Below are positions 1 to 10,659 of a stretch of 64,000 bases of DNA, piece after piece. The notes under the pieces are model-generated. The model had not been told where the DNA came from. It worked only from the letters and a program-made list of their open reading frames with translations, and ran no database searches. How positions within the stretch are numbered: position 1 is the first letter of the stretch; every line of letters begins with the position of its first letter. The position numbers and the translations under genes are program-made. Origin of the DNA: Cordylochernes scorpioides. Taxonomy: Eukaryota > Arthropoda > Arachnida > Pseudoscorpiones > Chernetidae. The stretch is from contig CP092874.1 in assembly GCA_030710605.1 (NCBI GenBank), positions 23,139,007-23,203,006 of the forward strand, written 5' to 3'.

Positions 1-350
1 AAATATCCATATAGACAAATTTAAACGCAGGTCACTTAATTTACCAATCTAATCTCAATAGCCAAATACTGAAAGTAACCTATCCTTCCTAACTTGAGTT
101 AACTACATACCATGATTATCATGGACTGTAACATGTTTAATTAGAAGTAAAAAATATCCATATAGACAAATTTAAACGCAGGTCACTTAATTTATCAATC
201 TAATCCTAATAGCCAAATACTGAAAGTAACCTATCCTTCCTAACTTGAGTTAACTACATACCATGATTATCATGGACTGTAACATGTTTAATTAGAAGTA
301 AAAAATATCCATATAGACAAATTTAAACGCAGGTCACTTAATTTACTCAT
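1..350. repeat. 151-bp tandem repeat, block copy 1
   Basis: A unit of about 151 bp begins at positions 1, 152 and 303, the last one partial. Each full unit carries the 15-nt palindrome CCATGATTATCATGG (110-124, 261-275). The same repeat recurs at 28840-29345, and as a single unit near 51340-51470. In those two places it lies downstream of a TRAF-like gene, so the gene belonging to this copy is probably just left of the window. No coding potential is seen. Confidence 0.8.
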
Positions 351-371
351 CTAATTCCAATTACCAATTAC

Positions 372-1394
372 TTAACAGGACGGGTTGGGTTGATTCCGCC
401 CATGCATAAACTTAATATAGGAAAAATATTTTTTTTTTCGTTTACTGAGAGTTACCAGCTTTCATGTATTTAAATTTTACAGTGGTACAAACATTTTCCA
501 ATCATATATCATTTATAAATATCAGTTTGGTAAAGGGGGTTAAATTTGCATGTGGGGTTGGATTCGGCCCAGCCCATCCAGGAGCTTGAGAATTTTTCAT
601 TCAGTGTTAGCTCGTGGCTCATACTTGAGTCGCTGTCTTCCATTATTTTTTAGCTTCCTCTTATAAAATAACACTTTTTTCTTTGGATAAGTAAAATTAT
701 CAATCAAGTTAAGAGAGAGAACTATCCCTGCCAACCCAAAATATATGTTTTAGAGACTAGTCGACCATTTTAGAAGAGTAATAGAAATATTACGGCAGAC
801 AATGTTCACTTCAGTAGTATAAGTTGAAAGAACATGGCTCTACATATTTAGGAAGGATGAGAAAGAATAAACCTCAGATTCCACCACAATTTCAACCGCA
901 CCCTAATAGAGAATCAGGAATATCTATTTTTGGTTTCTCTGGAACAACCACTTTAGACTCCTATGTTCCCCAAAAAAGAAAATTGGTAATCGGGTTGATA
1001 AAAAGGATAAAAAAGAAAGCAGTAATATTATTGGTGATCTTGGGAGAGAATTGACTGATGAACAGCTGGCCACATATAATCTCAATTCTCTCTCGCTGGA
1101 ATTACAGACGACAATTCAAGAAGAATGATGGTTCACGTACATCAAGGGAATCTACGATGCCAAAACAATCGGATACTCAAAAAAGGTGCTACAATGTCCA
1201 TCAAAAACTCTGTAAATAAATTATATTCAGAATTTTTAAACGTCAAAATATATATGTTAACATTTGTATTCATTAAATATTTTTTGAATATTGATTTCGC
1301 TCATTATTTAGCACTTATTTCATAAAGTTACATAAGTGGGTTGAATCTACCCAACCCGTCCAGTTATGTAAGAAAAATTCCCCTGTCCAGTTAA
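372..1394 (+). mobile_element. piggyBac-like non-autonomous element PB-1, copy 1
   Basis: The segment is bounded by TTAA (372-375 and 1391-1394), the target site of piggyBac elements. Inverted subterminal motifs are seen: GGACGGGTTGGGTTGATTC on the left, and near 1340-1362 the complement of a closely similar sequence. Inside are short remains of a piggyBac transposase C-terminal region on the plus strand. Most of the transposase is missing, so it could move only with help in trans. Related copies lie at 29380-33508 and about 51472-52585. Confidence 0.65.
824..1126 (+). pseudogene. piggyBac transposase fragments in PB-1 copy 1
   Basis: Two fragments lie in different frames. The first (824 to about 985) reads [17 protein letters not shown] followed by [17 protein letters not shown], which matches the piggyBac transposase stretch with 'GT.RKNK..IP' and 'SYVPKK'. 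The second (about 975-1126) reads [11 protein letters not shown] then [19 protein letters not shown], resembling a region close to the transposase C terminus. The intervening part, including the last catalytic Asp region, is absent. The junction is an A-rich run here and a long C run in the sister copies. It is a non-functional deletion product. Confidence 0.55.
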
Positions 1395-1907
1395 GAGTTA
1401 ATACAATAAAGCTCTTTGTTATTTAAAAGACATTCCAGAGGAAGAAAGACAGGCATGTCTTTTAAAAATAGACCATCTGGAATACATCCTGAATAGGATT
1501 TCAGTAAAAAACAGACATCTATAAAGGAATTTTTTAAAAGATCTTCATGATTTTTTAAAATTAATATTTTTAAATATTTTCTTTTATTTTCCATATTTAT
1601 TTCAACTGCTATATTATTCAATCAGAATAAAATATTATTTGTAATTATTTATGTTTTGAAAATATGTATTAATGCCTTTGTCCCTTACACTAAAAGTTAT
1701 TTATGAAAATAAGAAAATGAATACAAAAAAAGTACACACAATGATTTCAATTAATATCATTAATCTATGTTACAAAGTTATATTTTTTTAAATGTTATTT
1801 TGTCGAGTTAGATGATTAGCTAATCATCTAACCTTAATTCAACACTTCCTTTAATTCAACCGAAAGCTCTGATCCCTTGGGGTGTTGAATTAAAGAGGTT
1901 CGACTGT
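1395..1907. repeat. AT-rich spacer ending in a pogo-like terminal repeat
   Basis: No gene is visible. Positions 1808-1831 form a 24-nt perfect palindrome (TTAGATGATTAGCTAATCATCTAA). It is followed by a terminal-repeat-like stretch that, read from the right, begins TACAGTCGAACCTC at about 1908, as in pogo/Tigger-type elements with TA target sites. Related ends occur near 34015, 35690, 37700 and 53105. Only one end is seen here, so this is a relic. Confidence 0.4.
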
Positions 1908-2390
1908 ACTTGTCTACTCTCCTGTCAAAACATGATGCTATCTATTGACCGTCTCTGCTAACTAGTGGCCTTGGGTCAGTGACAAAGCCACAACACCAAC
2001 CTGGAGACCAGGGTTTCAGGCTAATGTCCTTCATCAGCCCAGTTTCTCAGTTTGTCAAAGCTGGTGTTGTTGCTTTGTCACCGACCAGAGGTCGATAGTT
2101 TGCGTTGATGGTCAATATTTGGCATTATTTTTGACATCTATTTTGACGGAAGAGGTGACCTTTATTTTTATTGATTATCATTTTCCTGGAAAAATATCCA
2201 TTTAAGATACATGTATATTTGAAATTATTAGATTACTTTTCTACTGTTTAATGAAATTGGCATTTTAAACTCAGTTCAACACGTGCAAGTTCATTACAAT
2301 CTCACCTTTAGAGACAGAACTACCATAATAATTTTAAAAAAACTTAATTTACATTTTAACAAAATCTACCTTAATTTAACAGGCTATAAT
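1908..2390. other. Non-coding spacer
   Basis: No open frame or recognised element. A 200-bp part (about 1960-2165) is repeated at 53150-53350 and more distantly at 38450-38600 and 47040-47210 (shared CAAAGCTG..GTTG..GCTTTGTCA and GATGGTCAAT words), so it belongs to an old dispersed repeat. Confidence 0.5.
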
Positions 2391-2869
2391 TCAAAAGGAT
2401 CACCTATCCCTCTCTCTGTGTGTTAAAATTAACTATACAGAGAACAATCTCTCTAGAAGATACCTCTCCACAAATAACAGTTTTTCATTACCAAAATAAT
2501 TAGAGAACATTCTTGCTAGAATACACGTCTCTACAAAGGTCAATTTTTCTTCATTAAAATTACCATTTTTAACAGTTTAGCAACTCTACGGTAAGAGGAA
2601 CACCCCTCCTTAAAAGTGTACAGTAGAATTTAATGAGAGACCACTCATGCTAGAAATCACCACTCTAAAAAGGTCAGTTTTCATCATTGAAATTACCATT
2701 TTTTAATATTTAGCAACTCTACGGTAAGAGGAAAACCTCTCCCTAGAAGAAACCTCTCTACAAATAAAAGTTTTCATTACCAAAATAACATGAGGACACT
2801 CTTGCTAAAGGACACCTCTATACAAAGGTCAGTTTTTCATCACTAAAATGACCATTTTTCACTATTTGG
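2390..2869. repeat. Array of pogo-like end repeats
   Basis: A motif of roughly 130-160 bp is repeated three to four times: 'gagaggacactcttgctaga', 'cagttttcattaccaaaat', 'accatttttactatttagca', 'actctacggtaagaggaac'. Its ends resemble the pogo-type terminal repeat at 5880 (CAGTTGAACCTC...). The partner array at 53600-54255 has about one more unit. No protein is encoded. Confidence 0.6.
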
Positions 2870-2950
2870 CAATGGGGGTCAGTGGAAGGGTGGTCTAAAC
2901 CGTTGGTTTTCAAACGCTATAACCCGGATTCGATTCCCCGCATTGAGCAC
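2870..2950 (+). mobile_element. tRNA-like SINE head, copy 1
   Basis: The segment has a tRNA-like layout. CAATG at the start pairs with CATTG near the end, a CGTT/AACG arm sits at the anticodon position, and a T-arm-like GGATTCGATTCC lies near 2931. The sister copy at 54256 keeps the better B-box form GGTTCGATTCC. A T run and an A run follow, then a conserved tail (GTTCCATTGGCTCCGATTC). The A box is poor and the D-arm irregular, so this is a tRNA-derived SINE rather than a working tRNA. The copy at 5566 belongs to the same family. Confidence 0.45.
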
Positions 2951-2994
2951 TTTTATTCTAATTGATAAAAAAAAAAAATGTTCCATTGGCTCCG

Positions 2995-3625
2995 ATTCTT
3001 GCCTACCATGTATGTCTTGTACTCCTGCTACCCTAGACATGAGGGCTGCTGTCCTATCAACAGGAAACACACCCAATTACTCTGTATGTCAGACAGGACA
3101 GTATGTCTTGTACTCCCGGTACCCTAGACTTGAAGGCTGCTGTCCTACTAAGCCCAGCTAAATGTTAACAGTCCTACCTTGGTGTGATGTTCCCATCAAC
3201 AAGAAACATACCCAATTACTCTATATGTCAGACAGGACAGTATGTCTTGTACTCCTGGTACCCTAGACATGAAGGCTGCTGTCCTACTAAGCCCAGCTAA
3301 AGGTTAATAGCCCTACCTTTGTGTGATGTTCCCATCAACAGGAAACACACCCAATTACTCTGTATGTCAGACAGGACAGTATGTCTTGTACTCCTGGTAC
3401 CCTAGACATGAAGTCTGCAGTCCTACTAAGCCCAGCTAAATGTTAACAGTCCTACCTTGGTGTGATGTTCCCATCAACAGGAAACACACCCAATTACTCT
3501 GTATGTCAGACAGGACAGTATGTCTTGTACTCCTGGTACCCTAGACATGAAGGCTGCAGTCCTATTAAGCCCAGCTAAATGTTAACAGTCCTACCTTGGT
3601 GTGATGTTCCCATCAATTGCTCCAT
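2995..3625. repeat. 139-bp minisatellite, about 4.5 copies
   Basis: A unit containing 'ccaattactctgtatgtcag' and 'ggtaccctagacatgaagg' recurs every 139 bp (anchor positions 3073, 3212, 3351, 3490). The first unit is partial and fused to the SINE tail. The partner array at 54390-55335 has about seven copies. Reading frames across it are accidental. Confidence 0.9.
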
Positions 3626-4435
3626 ATGATAAGGAGATAAACGTCACCACTGTATATTTACATTAAAAAAAATAATAATAAAAAATAAAGCAGTTTTTGA
3701 TAAATAGAATTGAATCCTGTACATTTGACACATTTCTACCAAAAATAATTCTATAATTTCATTGGTTCTTCTAAACTTGAATTCTCTCATTACTTGCATT
3801 CTCTCGTCACACATTATTTATTTGGTGTCTTATTACCTTGTCTCATTGAATCTACTTTCTAAAACTCTTTAGGAGGAATTCCTATAGGGTGATAAAGGAA
3901 TATTTCCCATATATGCAAGATATTAAATTTTCAATTTATATTCCCTCAACCACACACAACAACACACATATAAAGATGGCCAAGTGTGTCGATACAAGAT
4001 TGAGAGAGGTAAAATGTTCTTTAGTTGTTAACACTGGCAGCATTCCTCAGCAGCAGGCCACTGATTTAGCTTCAATATTTAAAATCAGCCGTTGATATGA
4101 GAAACAGACACCATGTACAGCTGCTCCTAACTTGGAGTACAGAATCATCCAATGTTCCTGGATCAGGATGCCTTACAAGTTACTATCAGCCAGGCCAGCT
4201 GTGCCCACGTTTTTTTATCTAGCTTGTTGCTGCTCCACTTCCCACATTTCATCCAAGTTTAGGGTTTTCAATGACAAGATTCATTGACAATGGCAATATA
4301 AAAGTGTTTCTAACATGTGGAAAACTGAATGTGGCTTTTTTTTTATTCGTTGCTCCAGTCGGTGGAAACTTACAATGTTATTGCATTGAAACATCATACA
4401 CTGCATGATAAAGCACAATTTAGATTATAAATTAT
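3626..4435. other. Non-coding spacer
   Basis: AT-rich sequence also present at 55336-56158. A 68-codon frame at 3889-4095 has a look-alike at 55608-55817, but with a 3-bp insertion and several replacements and no recognisable motif. I treat it as non-coding. Confidence 0.5.
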
Positions 4436-4557
4436 GAACACAAGGTAATAAGACCAAATATAAATAATTAAATAGTGTGTGATGTTTTGTTTACAACGTT
4501 GTTACAGAAACGATACACTATTTATTTATTTGGATTTGGTCTTATTACCTTGTGTTC
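4436..4557. repeat. Palindromic element, family P1
   Basis: The arms begin GAACACAAGGTAATAAGACC and end with the complement. The centre is ACAACGTTGT, flanked by degenerate GTTTCGGTAAC/GTTACCGAAAC-type sequence. Members at 35048, 42176, 42558, 45063, 45447, 47692, 56159 and the long version at 34325 share the arms. The centre matches the stem II and GAAA part of hammerhead-like motifs kept better in the long member. No coding capacity. Confidence 0.7.
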
Positions 4558-5565
4558 GTGCACTGCACATAAAACAGGCTGGTTCACCTTGTTAAGATCC
4601 CCCCCGCCTCATTTTTATCCGGGATTGGGGATGATAATAGCAGAGTTAACTGACTTATTCCTCCTTATTCCAGTGGTTAGTAGTTGGTGACTACTGTATG
4701 TACATCACATGTCTACTCTACCAAGGACAAATTCAGATAGGAGTCTGGGTTTACCATGATGAAGTATTGCAACAAAAGAAAATAGCATACCCTCTGCAAG
4801 AGCTGAACCCACAAAGTTCCAGCATGTTCCCACACTCCTCCTAACAGAAGGAATCTGATGTGAATGAGAGCAGAGAAAACAATGGGACAAAAGAAACTGA
4901 AGACGGCACAGAACAACTAATTGAAGATTGATTGTATATAATGACCATCATTTCACCTTTTACCTGTTGTACATATATTTAACAGGCAAAGTCAGACTTT
5001 AACCAAAGTGTGCCTGGATCATGGTGCCATGATCAATGAAAGCTGCACCCCTACACCCCATTCCATTGGAAATCGTATAATCTTTACACAAGGGAATAAG
5101 AAACAACACTATCACATGTCTACACATGTAGAAAGGACTTCAGCTTTAGCACTTACAGGTGTTTTGAGAAAAGGAAATTCAATAAATATAATTATATAAA
5201 AAGGACATACACCTGAATCTGTGAAAGTAAAACTTGAAAAAATATTTTGGGGGATTCTTTATCAATTTATTACACAAAAACTCTGTGTAATAAATTGAGG
5301 GAAAAATCCCTTGAAATGTTTTTTAAAAAATGTCTTCCACAGATCCAGTCATGGCTTTCTTTATAAACTTACAAGTGAACCTCAGACCTCTCCGGGAAAA
5401 GGTTACTGACTTATCTTTAAATAAATCTTCTCTCATTATATTCTAATGAAATTTACGAATTATCTCTCTCTAGTTGTTTTTTTTTCCCTCTAAACAATTG
5501 AACTTTTGTGCAAAGTTTGTATGAATACATTTCCATTAACTGTTCTCTCATATAAGTTAAACTTA
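4558..5565. other. Non-coding spacer
   Basis: Duplicated at 56275-57345. Short frames on either strand (for example 4705-4890 minus) exist in both copies but lack recognisable domains, and two overlapping frames compete for the same DNA. No gene is supported. Confidence 0.5.
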
Positions 5566-5641
5566 GGAGGTGAGTGGAAGGGTGGTCTCAAACGTAAGTT
5601 TTCCACTGCTATGACCCGGGATCAAATCCCGAATTGGACAC
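5566..5641 (+). mobile_element. tRNA-like SINE, second member, copy 1
   Basis: It shares GAGTGGAAGGGTGGTCT, an anticodon-arm-like part, and a B-box-like GGGATCAAATCCCGAATTGGACAC with the SINE at 2870. It is followed by a T run, an A run and a related tail. The partner at 57346-57420 has GGATCGAATCCC. Internal promoter boxes are degenerate. Confidence 0.4.
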
Positions 5642-5879
5642 TTTTTTTAACTAAAAAAAATGCTCCAATGGTCTTCGGTTCATGTAAAAGTCCAAGCCCA
5701 CCAGTGGGTGCAAGTAACCAAACAGGGCTCTGTCACATTTGTAAATGCAAAAGTCAAACTGTGCTTTTCACATGTGTAGACATGTGATACGCTTACACTA
5801 AAAGCAGTTGCCAACTTCTGTCCCCCATGAATATCATGGCCTGGTACCACATGTACTAGGGATAATAATAATAATAATA

Positions 5880-6015
5880 CAGTTGAACCTCCATGAGAGG
5901 ACACTCGCACTAGAGGACACCTCTCAAAAAAGGACAGTTTTCATTTGCAAAATTACCATTTTTACTATTTAACAACTCTCTGGTAAGAGGACACCTCTCC
6001 CTAAAGAACACTTTG
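5880..6015 (+). repeat. Solo pogo-like terminal repeat
   Basis: It begins with TA + CAGTTGAACCTCCATGAGAG, typical of pogo/Tigger-type terminal repeats. It continues with the same words as the array at 2390-2869. No second end or transposase is found nearby. Duplicated at 57658-57795. Confidence 0.5.
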
Positions 6016-6301
6016 GCTCTACAACTAGATGTTATATACAGGGAGGTAGTTCTAGTGTACAATAAACAAATTGAAGAATGTGTGCTGCAGGTCCGTCAGC
6101 TCACCTCTCACCAGAAGAAACAACATCGGAATGATCAACCAGCATCACCACAGCCGGCCACCATAGTCAGATTCATGAAGATATGTCCTAATACCATGAC
6201 TGACCCCAGTGTCATAATAAAGTATGTGAAACAATAATACAAATGTGAAATTGTACTGGGATATGGTGAATAAATTAATAAAAAGATATATTTTATCTTA
6301 C

Positions 6302-6432
6302 AACTGAAAGTTGCTGAAGGCTTACGCCATCTATCAGAATAAATATCAACTATTCGTTGATTTTTAATTTTTCCAGAATTGACCAAATATCCATTCTTGA
6401 TTAATGGGGCAAGCCATCAGCAACTTTTAGTT
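6302..6432. mobile_element. Short MITE with about 24-bp inverted ends
   Basis: The left end AACTGAAAGTTGCTGAAGGC is mirrored by the right end (complement AACTAAAAGTTGCTGATGGC). It is about 131 bp long with no coding capacity. The flanks share TACA, a weak candidate target duplication. Duplicated at 58089-58219. Internal sequence (CGCCATCT.TCAGAATAAATATC) is shared with longer relics at 38270 and 46860. Confidence 0.5.
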
Positions 6433-6580
6433 ACATTATAAAGAGAGATGTCGTTTTCTTAATAATAAAGTCTGTTTTGCATTTTTGGAAAACAAAGACG
6501 ATTTGCCTATTTTTTTTGAAGAAGAAGAAGAAACATCTTTTGGGGTAAATATACTTCTTGAATATCTACTTTTTTTCACA

Positions 6581-7653
6581 ATGAGTTCAGAAGACTTTAA
6601 AATAACGAAATTAAATGGTGAAAATTACCATGCTTGGTCTATTAGGGCTAAGGCTACCCTAATACAAAAAGGTGTATAGGAAGCGGTTGATCCAGGTTTT
6701 GACGAAACTCTAACTGTAGCTCTAAAGAGCAAGTGAAGTATTAAATATTTAGAAGAAATACACACCAAATATGGATTGCTTCACATTCTGCAATTACTGA
6801 GAGATATATTTAATATCACAAAAATGAATGAATCAATGAAAGATTATATAGCAAGGATAATGAACATCCACAGAAAACTGGAGAAAGGAGGACATGGTTT
6901 CAAGGATACAGAATTGGCACTCATAATGCTAATGGGGTTGCCCAAGACCTATGAACCAATGATCCTGAATTTGGAACAAAATGAAGAAAAACTTTCAACG
7001 AAAATAGTCAAGGCTAAAATGTTACTAGAAGAAAAGAGACAACTCAGACATGACACCATTGGAGAAGAAACCACCTCAAGGGCCTTTGTGATCAAGGAAG
7101 AAAAACAGCCAACTTTCCATGAAAGAAGAAAGTATCATCCTGCAGAGAAAACTCAAGAAGCTAGCACATCCCACAATTATCAGAAGAATACTCAAGCCAA
7201 AGCTGTCAAATGTTTTTGCTGTGGCAAAGTGGGACATATAGCAAAGAATTATAGATTCAACCCTGCAGTAAAGGAAAGATTTCGTTTCACTGAAAATAAA
7301 GAACAAGCGAAGAGGTTGCTTTCTAATCCTGATAAAATCTCAAAACAAAAGGCATTTTTCTTCAGGGAAGGCAACAGAGAATCTCATTTATGGTATCTTG
7401 ACAGTGGAGCAACAGAACACATGGTATCTGATAGAAGCAAGCTAACCAATTTTCGGGAAATATCCTCAGTAGTAGAAACAGCAAATAAACAATCAATTCA
7501 TGTTACGGAAATGGGAGATATCATATTCAAGGTAAATAACAAAAATGGTGGCGGAAGTCTTTTCTTGAAGAATGTTCTCATTGTTTCTGAAATCGAAGGG
7601 AATCTGTTATCTGTTGGAAGAATTGAGAAACATGGCAACACTGTTATTTTTTA
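6581..7653 (+). pseudogene. gag: Copia Gag and protease, broken
   Basis: Gag starts MSSEDFKITKLNGENYHAW, typical of Copia Gag N termini. It is interrupted by TAG at about 6677 (Trp in the sister copy) and TGA at about 6734 (shared). The Gag core continues (about 6776 on) to a zinc knuckle near 7211, CFCCGKVGHIAKNY, whose last Cys is Tyr here but Cys in the sister copy. The protease motif WYLDSGATEHM lies near 7390. The frame ends at a shared TAA at about 7652. Gag packages RNA and the protease would mature the polyprotein. Confidence 0.8.
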
Positions 7654-8600
7654 AAATGGGAATGTCAAGGTTTTAAACCAACAAGGTGAATTATTGGTAA
7701 CAGCTCCAAGAAATGGAAACACCTACTACATTGAAGAATTGAATAATAGTGCCAGGATTACCAAAGTTAAAGAGGACATTTGGCATAGACGTTTAGGACA
7801 TCTTAATAAGGAAGCTGTTGCAAAAATGAATATTGGAGAAAAAAGAAGTGACAACCAATGCACAGTGTGCATGAAATCCAAGATGAAGAAATTGCCATTT
7901 TCTATTTCTAGTAATAAACACAAAAGGGCTTCTTATCCCCTGGAACTAATCCACTCTGATGTTGTTGGTCTCATAAATCCAAGATCCAAGGGAGGATCAA
8001 ACTATTTTGTTACCTTTATTGATGATTTTTCACACTACACCGTGGTCTATTTCATGAAAAATGAAAATGAAGTCTTGGAGAAATAAAAGGAATATAAGAA
8101 CTTTGTAGAAAACTTTCATGAAAGAAGAATCAAGACATTGCGATCCGATAATGAAAAGGAGTATTGCAACTCTGAATTTGACTGGCTTCTTATCAAAAAT
8201 GGCATCAGAAGACAATTGTCTGTTCCAAGAACCCCTCAACAAAATGGAGTATCTGAACGAATGAATCAAACACTGTTAAGTACTGCTAGATGCTTATTGG
8301 CAGAATCGAGTATCCCAATTACCTTTTGGGGAGATGCAATCCACACAGCTTGTTATTTGAGAAATAAGTCTCCAAGTAAAGCAATTGACAACAAAATTCC
8401 TGAAGAACTTTGATCTGGAAGAGAGCCCAAAATAGGATATCTTAAGGTATTTGGATGCAAATCTTGGTGCAGCATTGATGATTGCCATCGCAAGTCTAAA
8501 TTCAGTCCCAAGGCTAAAGAGTGTGTACTCATAGGATATCCAGAAGGAACTAAAGGATATAAAGTATGGGATTTCAGAAATGACAAAATATGTAACTAGA
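7654..8600 (+). pseudogene. Copia integrase, broken
   Basis: The gag-pre-integrase zinc site is visible (IWHRRLGHLNKE then CTVCMKSK, about 7778-7880). The catalytic Asp regions IHSDVVG and LRSDNEKEY and the Glu region PQQNGVSERMNQT follow. A stop at about 8084 (TAA in AAATAAAAG) is private to this copy; the sister reads Phe. The TGA at about 8412 (in PEEL-stop-SGREP) is shared by both. Integrase would insert the cDNA into the genome. It is not functional here. Confidence 0.8.
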
Positions 8601-8877
8601 AATGTAAGATTTTCTGAGGACATTTTTCCATGTAAGAAACCTAATGATCCAACAAAAAGTTTTGAACTGGATCAATTTTCCACTACATCAGAAGAGGAAG
8701 ACTTTTATGAAGAACAACTGATTCATCAGAGAGAAGAAGATCTACAAACTAAGGTAGAGTTTGGTTCAAAAAATAATTCGGAGCAAGAAACAAAGATGAA
8801 CGATCACAAACTTTGCGCCGTTCGGAAAGAATTAAGAAAAAAAAAACGGGGAAGAAACCATAATCAAACGCGACATC

Positions 8878-10457
8878 ATGAAGAATCCTCAATCCAGTAC
8901 AGAAGAACCAAGTACCATTGAAGAAGCTCTTTGTGGACCTGAAGCTACAAATTGGTCTGAGGCCATTCCAAGGGAACTACAAGGATTGAAAGAAAAGGGA
9001 GCTTGGGAAATTGTTCCAAGGCCAGTTAACAAAAGAGTTATTGATTCAAGATGGGTTTTCAAGCGAAAAATTGACTCGTATGGCAACTTAAGAGAATATC
9101 GCGCAAGACTTGTCGCATGTGGTTTTCACCAAATACCAAATGTTGATTTTGGGAAGAAATACAGCCCTGTAATTAAACATAAGTCTATAAGGTTCCTTTT
9201 AGCTCTGGCTGTTGAACGTGAATGGAACATATTCCAAATGGATGTCAAATCTGCATACCTAAATGCACCATTACATGAAACTGTTTATATGGAACTACCT
9301 GAGTCAAGTCTGAATCATGAAAATTCCAGCAATGAAGTCTGTCTTCTAAAGAAGAGTATTTATGGACTGAAGCAATCGGGACATGAATGGAATGAAAAAC
9401 TTGACCAGATTTTAACTTCAATTGGACTTGAACGCTCCAGAATGGATCCATGCGTCTACTTTAGTAAGGACATCATACTTGGAGTTTATGTAGATGATCT
9501 ACTAGTTACTACTTCCTCAGTTGAGTCCTATGTGAAATTCAAATCAAGCATTCAAGGAGAAGTGGACATCAAGGACTTAGGTGAAGTGAGTGATCTACTC
9601 TCTGTAAGGATTAAAAGAAACAAGGATTCAAATCTTGAACTTGATCAGACTCATTACATTGAAGAAATCCTTAAGGAGTATGGAATGGAGCATGCGAAAG
9701 AAGCCTCAACACCATTAGATCCTGGAATGTTTACAGAAGGGCCTGGAGGAAAGGAAGCATGCTGTGCCCCTTATCAACAGGCTATTGGGAATTTGCTTTG
9801 GTTAGCAGGAATGACAAGGCCAGACATTGCATATGCTGTATCTTACCTCAGCAAGTTCAATAGTTCCCCTTTGCAACAGCATTGGAATGCTGTAAAACAC
9901 CTCTTGAGATATTTAAAGAAGACCAAGGACCTCAAATTAGTATTCAGTAAGACTGGAAAGAAGTTAGCAGCTTTTGCGGATGCAGACTGGGGCAGTGATA
10001 AAGATGACAGGAAATCCTATAGCGGGTACATCTTTGTGTTGGACGGAGCAGCCATCTCCTGGTGCAGCAGAAAGCAAAAATGTGTTGCTCTCTCAACAGC
10101 AGAAGCAGAATATTATGCAATGTGTGAAGCAGCAAAGGAAGCTCTATGGTTCACAAGTTTTATGTAAGAAATTGGAGTTGGTGGTTTTGAGGAATCTCCT
10201 CTGAAGATATATATAGATAATCAAGGTGCTATGTTCCTTGCTGAAAATGAAGTTGTTTCAGAAAGAAAAGTAAACACATTGACATTCGACACTTATTTAT
10301 CAGAGATCTAATCAAGGATGGAAAGCTGAGCTTTGTGTATGTTCCAATGGAGGAGAACCCTGCAGATCTATTCACAAAGAACTTGAAGGCTCCTGCACTC
10401 CAGCCAAACTATACCAAACTTGGACTTTGTATGTATATCACAGACAAGGGGAGGTGT
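8878..10457 (+). pseudogene. Copia reverse transcriptase and RNase H
   Basis: A long open stretch (8878-10167) covers the whole Copia reverse transcriptase: GAWEIVPRP, SRWVFKRK, MDVKSAYLNAPL, LLKKSIYGLKQS and the catalytic YVDDLL near 9487. It then reads into RNase H (FADADWGSD, SWCSRKQKCVALSTAEAEYY). A TAA at 10165 is shared with the sister copy. A 2-bp insertion at about 10268 is private to this copy and shifts the frame before the conserved KHIDIRHLFIRD region and the C-terminal ADLFTKNL motif. The ORF ends with TGT TAA at the 3' LTR start. Confidence 0.85.
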
Positions 10458-10633
10458 TAAAATATTTTTTATGTCCGTGATTTTATTTTTTGACGTTTAA
10501 AATATTTTATAATGATCTGGCACTCTTGTTGTTGTAAAAAAGGGCTTACCCACACCTTGCTTTGAAGATATCTGTTTAAGATGTTCAATTGAACATTTTG
10601 TTAAATAATAAAAGCTCTGCTAAATCTTTAACA
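10455..10633 (+). repeat. Copia 3' LTR
   Basis: It starts TGTTAAA and ends TTTAACA, a perfect 7-bp inverted terminus. It directly follows the polypurine tract and is 179 bp long. AATAATAAA near its end could serve as a polyadenylation signal. The sister LTR is at 62349-62527. Confidence 0.75.
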
Positions 10634-10659
10634 TGTTTCCACAAAGAAAGTTCAGTATG

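Larger units (their letters stand above)
6581..10633 (+). mobile_element. Decayed Copia LTR retrotransposon, block copy 1
   Basis: The order gag, protease, integrase, reverse transcriptase, RNase H is that of Ty1/Copia. The coding part runs from the ATG at 6581 to a stop inside the 3' LTR (10455-10633, TGTTAAA...TTTAACA). A purine tract (AAGGGGAGG) precedes that LTR. I could not find a matching 5' LTR upstream of the gag start, so the element seems to lack it or it is too diverged to see. Several stop codons and a frameshift make it inactive. The partner at 58381-62527 is nearly identical. Confidence 0.85.

Noticed and set aside
2870..2950. Functional tRNA gene
   Set aside because: Irregular D-arm, poor A box and weak acceptor stem; two diverged family members and an A-rich tail point to a SINE.
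3889..4095. Conserved small protein (also at 55608-55817)
   Set aside because: Similarity comes from the block duplication; no motif, and it lies among repeat debris.
4705..4916. Minus-strand small hydrophobic proteins (also at 56493-56704)
   Set aside because: Two overlapping frames exist in both copies; neither shows constraint or a recognisable signal beyond shared ancestry.
6400..6580. 5' LTR of the decayed Copia
   Set aside because: The stretch AATAATAAAGTCTGTTTTGC loosely resembles the end of the 3' LTR, but similarity is too low and the TGTTAAA start is absent.
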